Made by a program: the position numbers and the translations under genes
The notes under the pieces: generated by a model
Databases searched by the model: none
What the model was told of the DNA's origin: nothing
What the model saw: the letters and a program-made list of their open reading frames with translations, nothing else
Part shown: positions 63,699 through 64,000 of the stretch, piece after piece
How positions within the stretch are numbered: position 1 is the stretch's first letter
Layout of the letters: every line of letters begins with the position of its first letter
Assembly: GCF_000421665.1 (NCBI RefSeq)
Contig: NZ_ATXL01000001.1
Coordinates: 37,800 to 101,799 of the forward strand
Direction: 5' to 3'
DNA length: 64,000 bases
From: Bavariicoccus seileri WCC 4188
GTDB taxonomy: Bacteria; Bacillota; Bacilli; Lactobacillales; Aerococcaceae

Positions 63699-64000
63699 AT
63701 CGAGTAGGAGGAGCCTCACGGCTCCGACCTCTCACACCACCGTACGTACGGATCCGTATACGGCGGTTCAATATCTTGCGTAAGCAGACTCTACCATTTC
63801 GCTTAGGGATACTAAGCCCCAGTGGTGGAGTCTTTCGTTTGTAAGGGCCCAGTGAACCTCTGGTGATTTAGATAATCTCCAGTATTTCTTTCTGGAATAA
63901 CCGATTCTTTTGGCACTATCTAAATTTAATCCATATTTTAATAACTTCGTTATTTTTGTTTTTGGTAGTTTCCATCTTTTGAGAATAAGCTGTCTGATTC
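63699..64000 (-). mobile_element. Group II intron, 3' part only
   Basis: On the minus strand the reverse-transcriptase frame ends in GAACCGCCGTATACGG, the start of domain V (63769-63731), followed by the domain VI hairpin GGAGCC/GGCTCC (63725-63710) and CCTACTCGAT near the 3' splice site at about 63700. The 5' part lies outside the window. It is inserted downstream of nothing coding on this side, about 40 bp upstream of the lipoprotein promoter. Confidence 0.85.
63768..64000 (-). CDS. ltrA: Group II intron reverse transcriptase/maturase, C-terminal end
   Basis: The last 76 codons of a frame entering from the right edge, ending TGA at 63770-63768. The translated tail contains KRWKLPKTKITKLLKYGLN, YSRKKYWRLSKSPEVHWALT and LHHWGLVSLSEMVESAYARY, the C-terminal maturase-specific (GIIM) pattern. 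The stop overlaps the start of intron domain V, as is usual. The reverse transcriptase domain lies outside the window, so activity cannot be judged. Confidence 0.85.
   Translation of the reverse strand, partial: IRQLILKRWKLPKTKITKLLKYGLNLDSAKRIGYSRKKYWRLSKSPEVHWALTNERLHHWGLVSLSEMVESAYARY

Overview
This window is low-GC Gram-positive DNA, most likely from the Lactobacillales (Enterococcaceae/Carnobacteriaceae-type, for example a Vagococcus or Carnobacterium relative). The evidence is the alpha-glycerophosphate oxidase GlpO, a GlpK whose His232 matches the HPr-phosphorylated site of enterococcal GlpK, many CcpA (cre) boxes, a sigma-54-type mannose-PTS promoter, purine-rich Shine-Dalgarno sites and a PplA/cAD1-precursor-like lipoprotein. 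The genus is an inference. No rRNA or tRNA gene was seen.

Layout. 0-9 kb: a truncated secreted protein, a MupG-like protein, a lac-family PTS IIB/IIA pair without IIC, a GH31 glucosidase, and a heterodimeric ABC exporter in which one half carries an in-frame stop codon. 9-16 kb: AraC regulator, SDR, aldo/keto reductase, and a three-gene sugar ABC transporter without ATPase. 16-24 kb: glpK-glpO-glpF with an Mga-like regulator and a NADH-oxidase-like flavoprotein lacking the redox Cys. 24-27 kb: mannose-family PTS behind a sigma-54 promoter. 27-31 kb: an ABC-F ATPase behind a 28-codon leader peptide, a PH-like protein, and a second thiE. 31-36 kb: a Mg2+ M-box riboswitch in front of a C-terminal remnant of an MgtA P-type ATPase, a GH38 mannosidase and small proteins. 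36-43 kb: a complete thiamine-salvage operon under a TPP riboswitch (ykoE-ykoD-ykoC, tenA, thiW, thiM, thiE, thiD), with no de novo thiC or thiG seen. 43-54 kb: acyltransferases, a racemase, a SemiSWEET, a second ABC exporter pair, SatD/DUF3307, a phosphoesterase and an AadE-like nucleotidyltransferase. 54-58 kb: a GntR-ChbG-PTS IIC operon that may supply the IIC missing near 2.5 kb. 57-64 kb: a phosphatase, an esterase, a structured noncoding transcript under a perfect cre box, a PfoR-type IIC and aminotransferase operon behind an unrecognised switch-like RNA leader, an FMN-binding lipoprotein, and the 3' end of a group II intron.

The theme is sugar and glycerol use under CcpA/HPr control, with RNA-level regulation in front of transport and cofactor genes. 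The strongest leads are the two unrecognised structured RNAs (59.3-59.7 kb and 62.1-62.3 kb), the M-box/MgtA remnant, the ABC-F leader peptide, and an unusual density of unrelated, locally unique tandem micro-repeats in the intergenic gaps.
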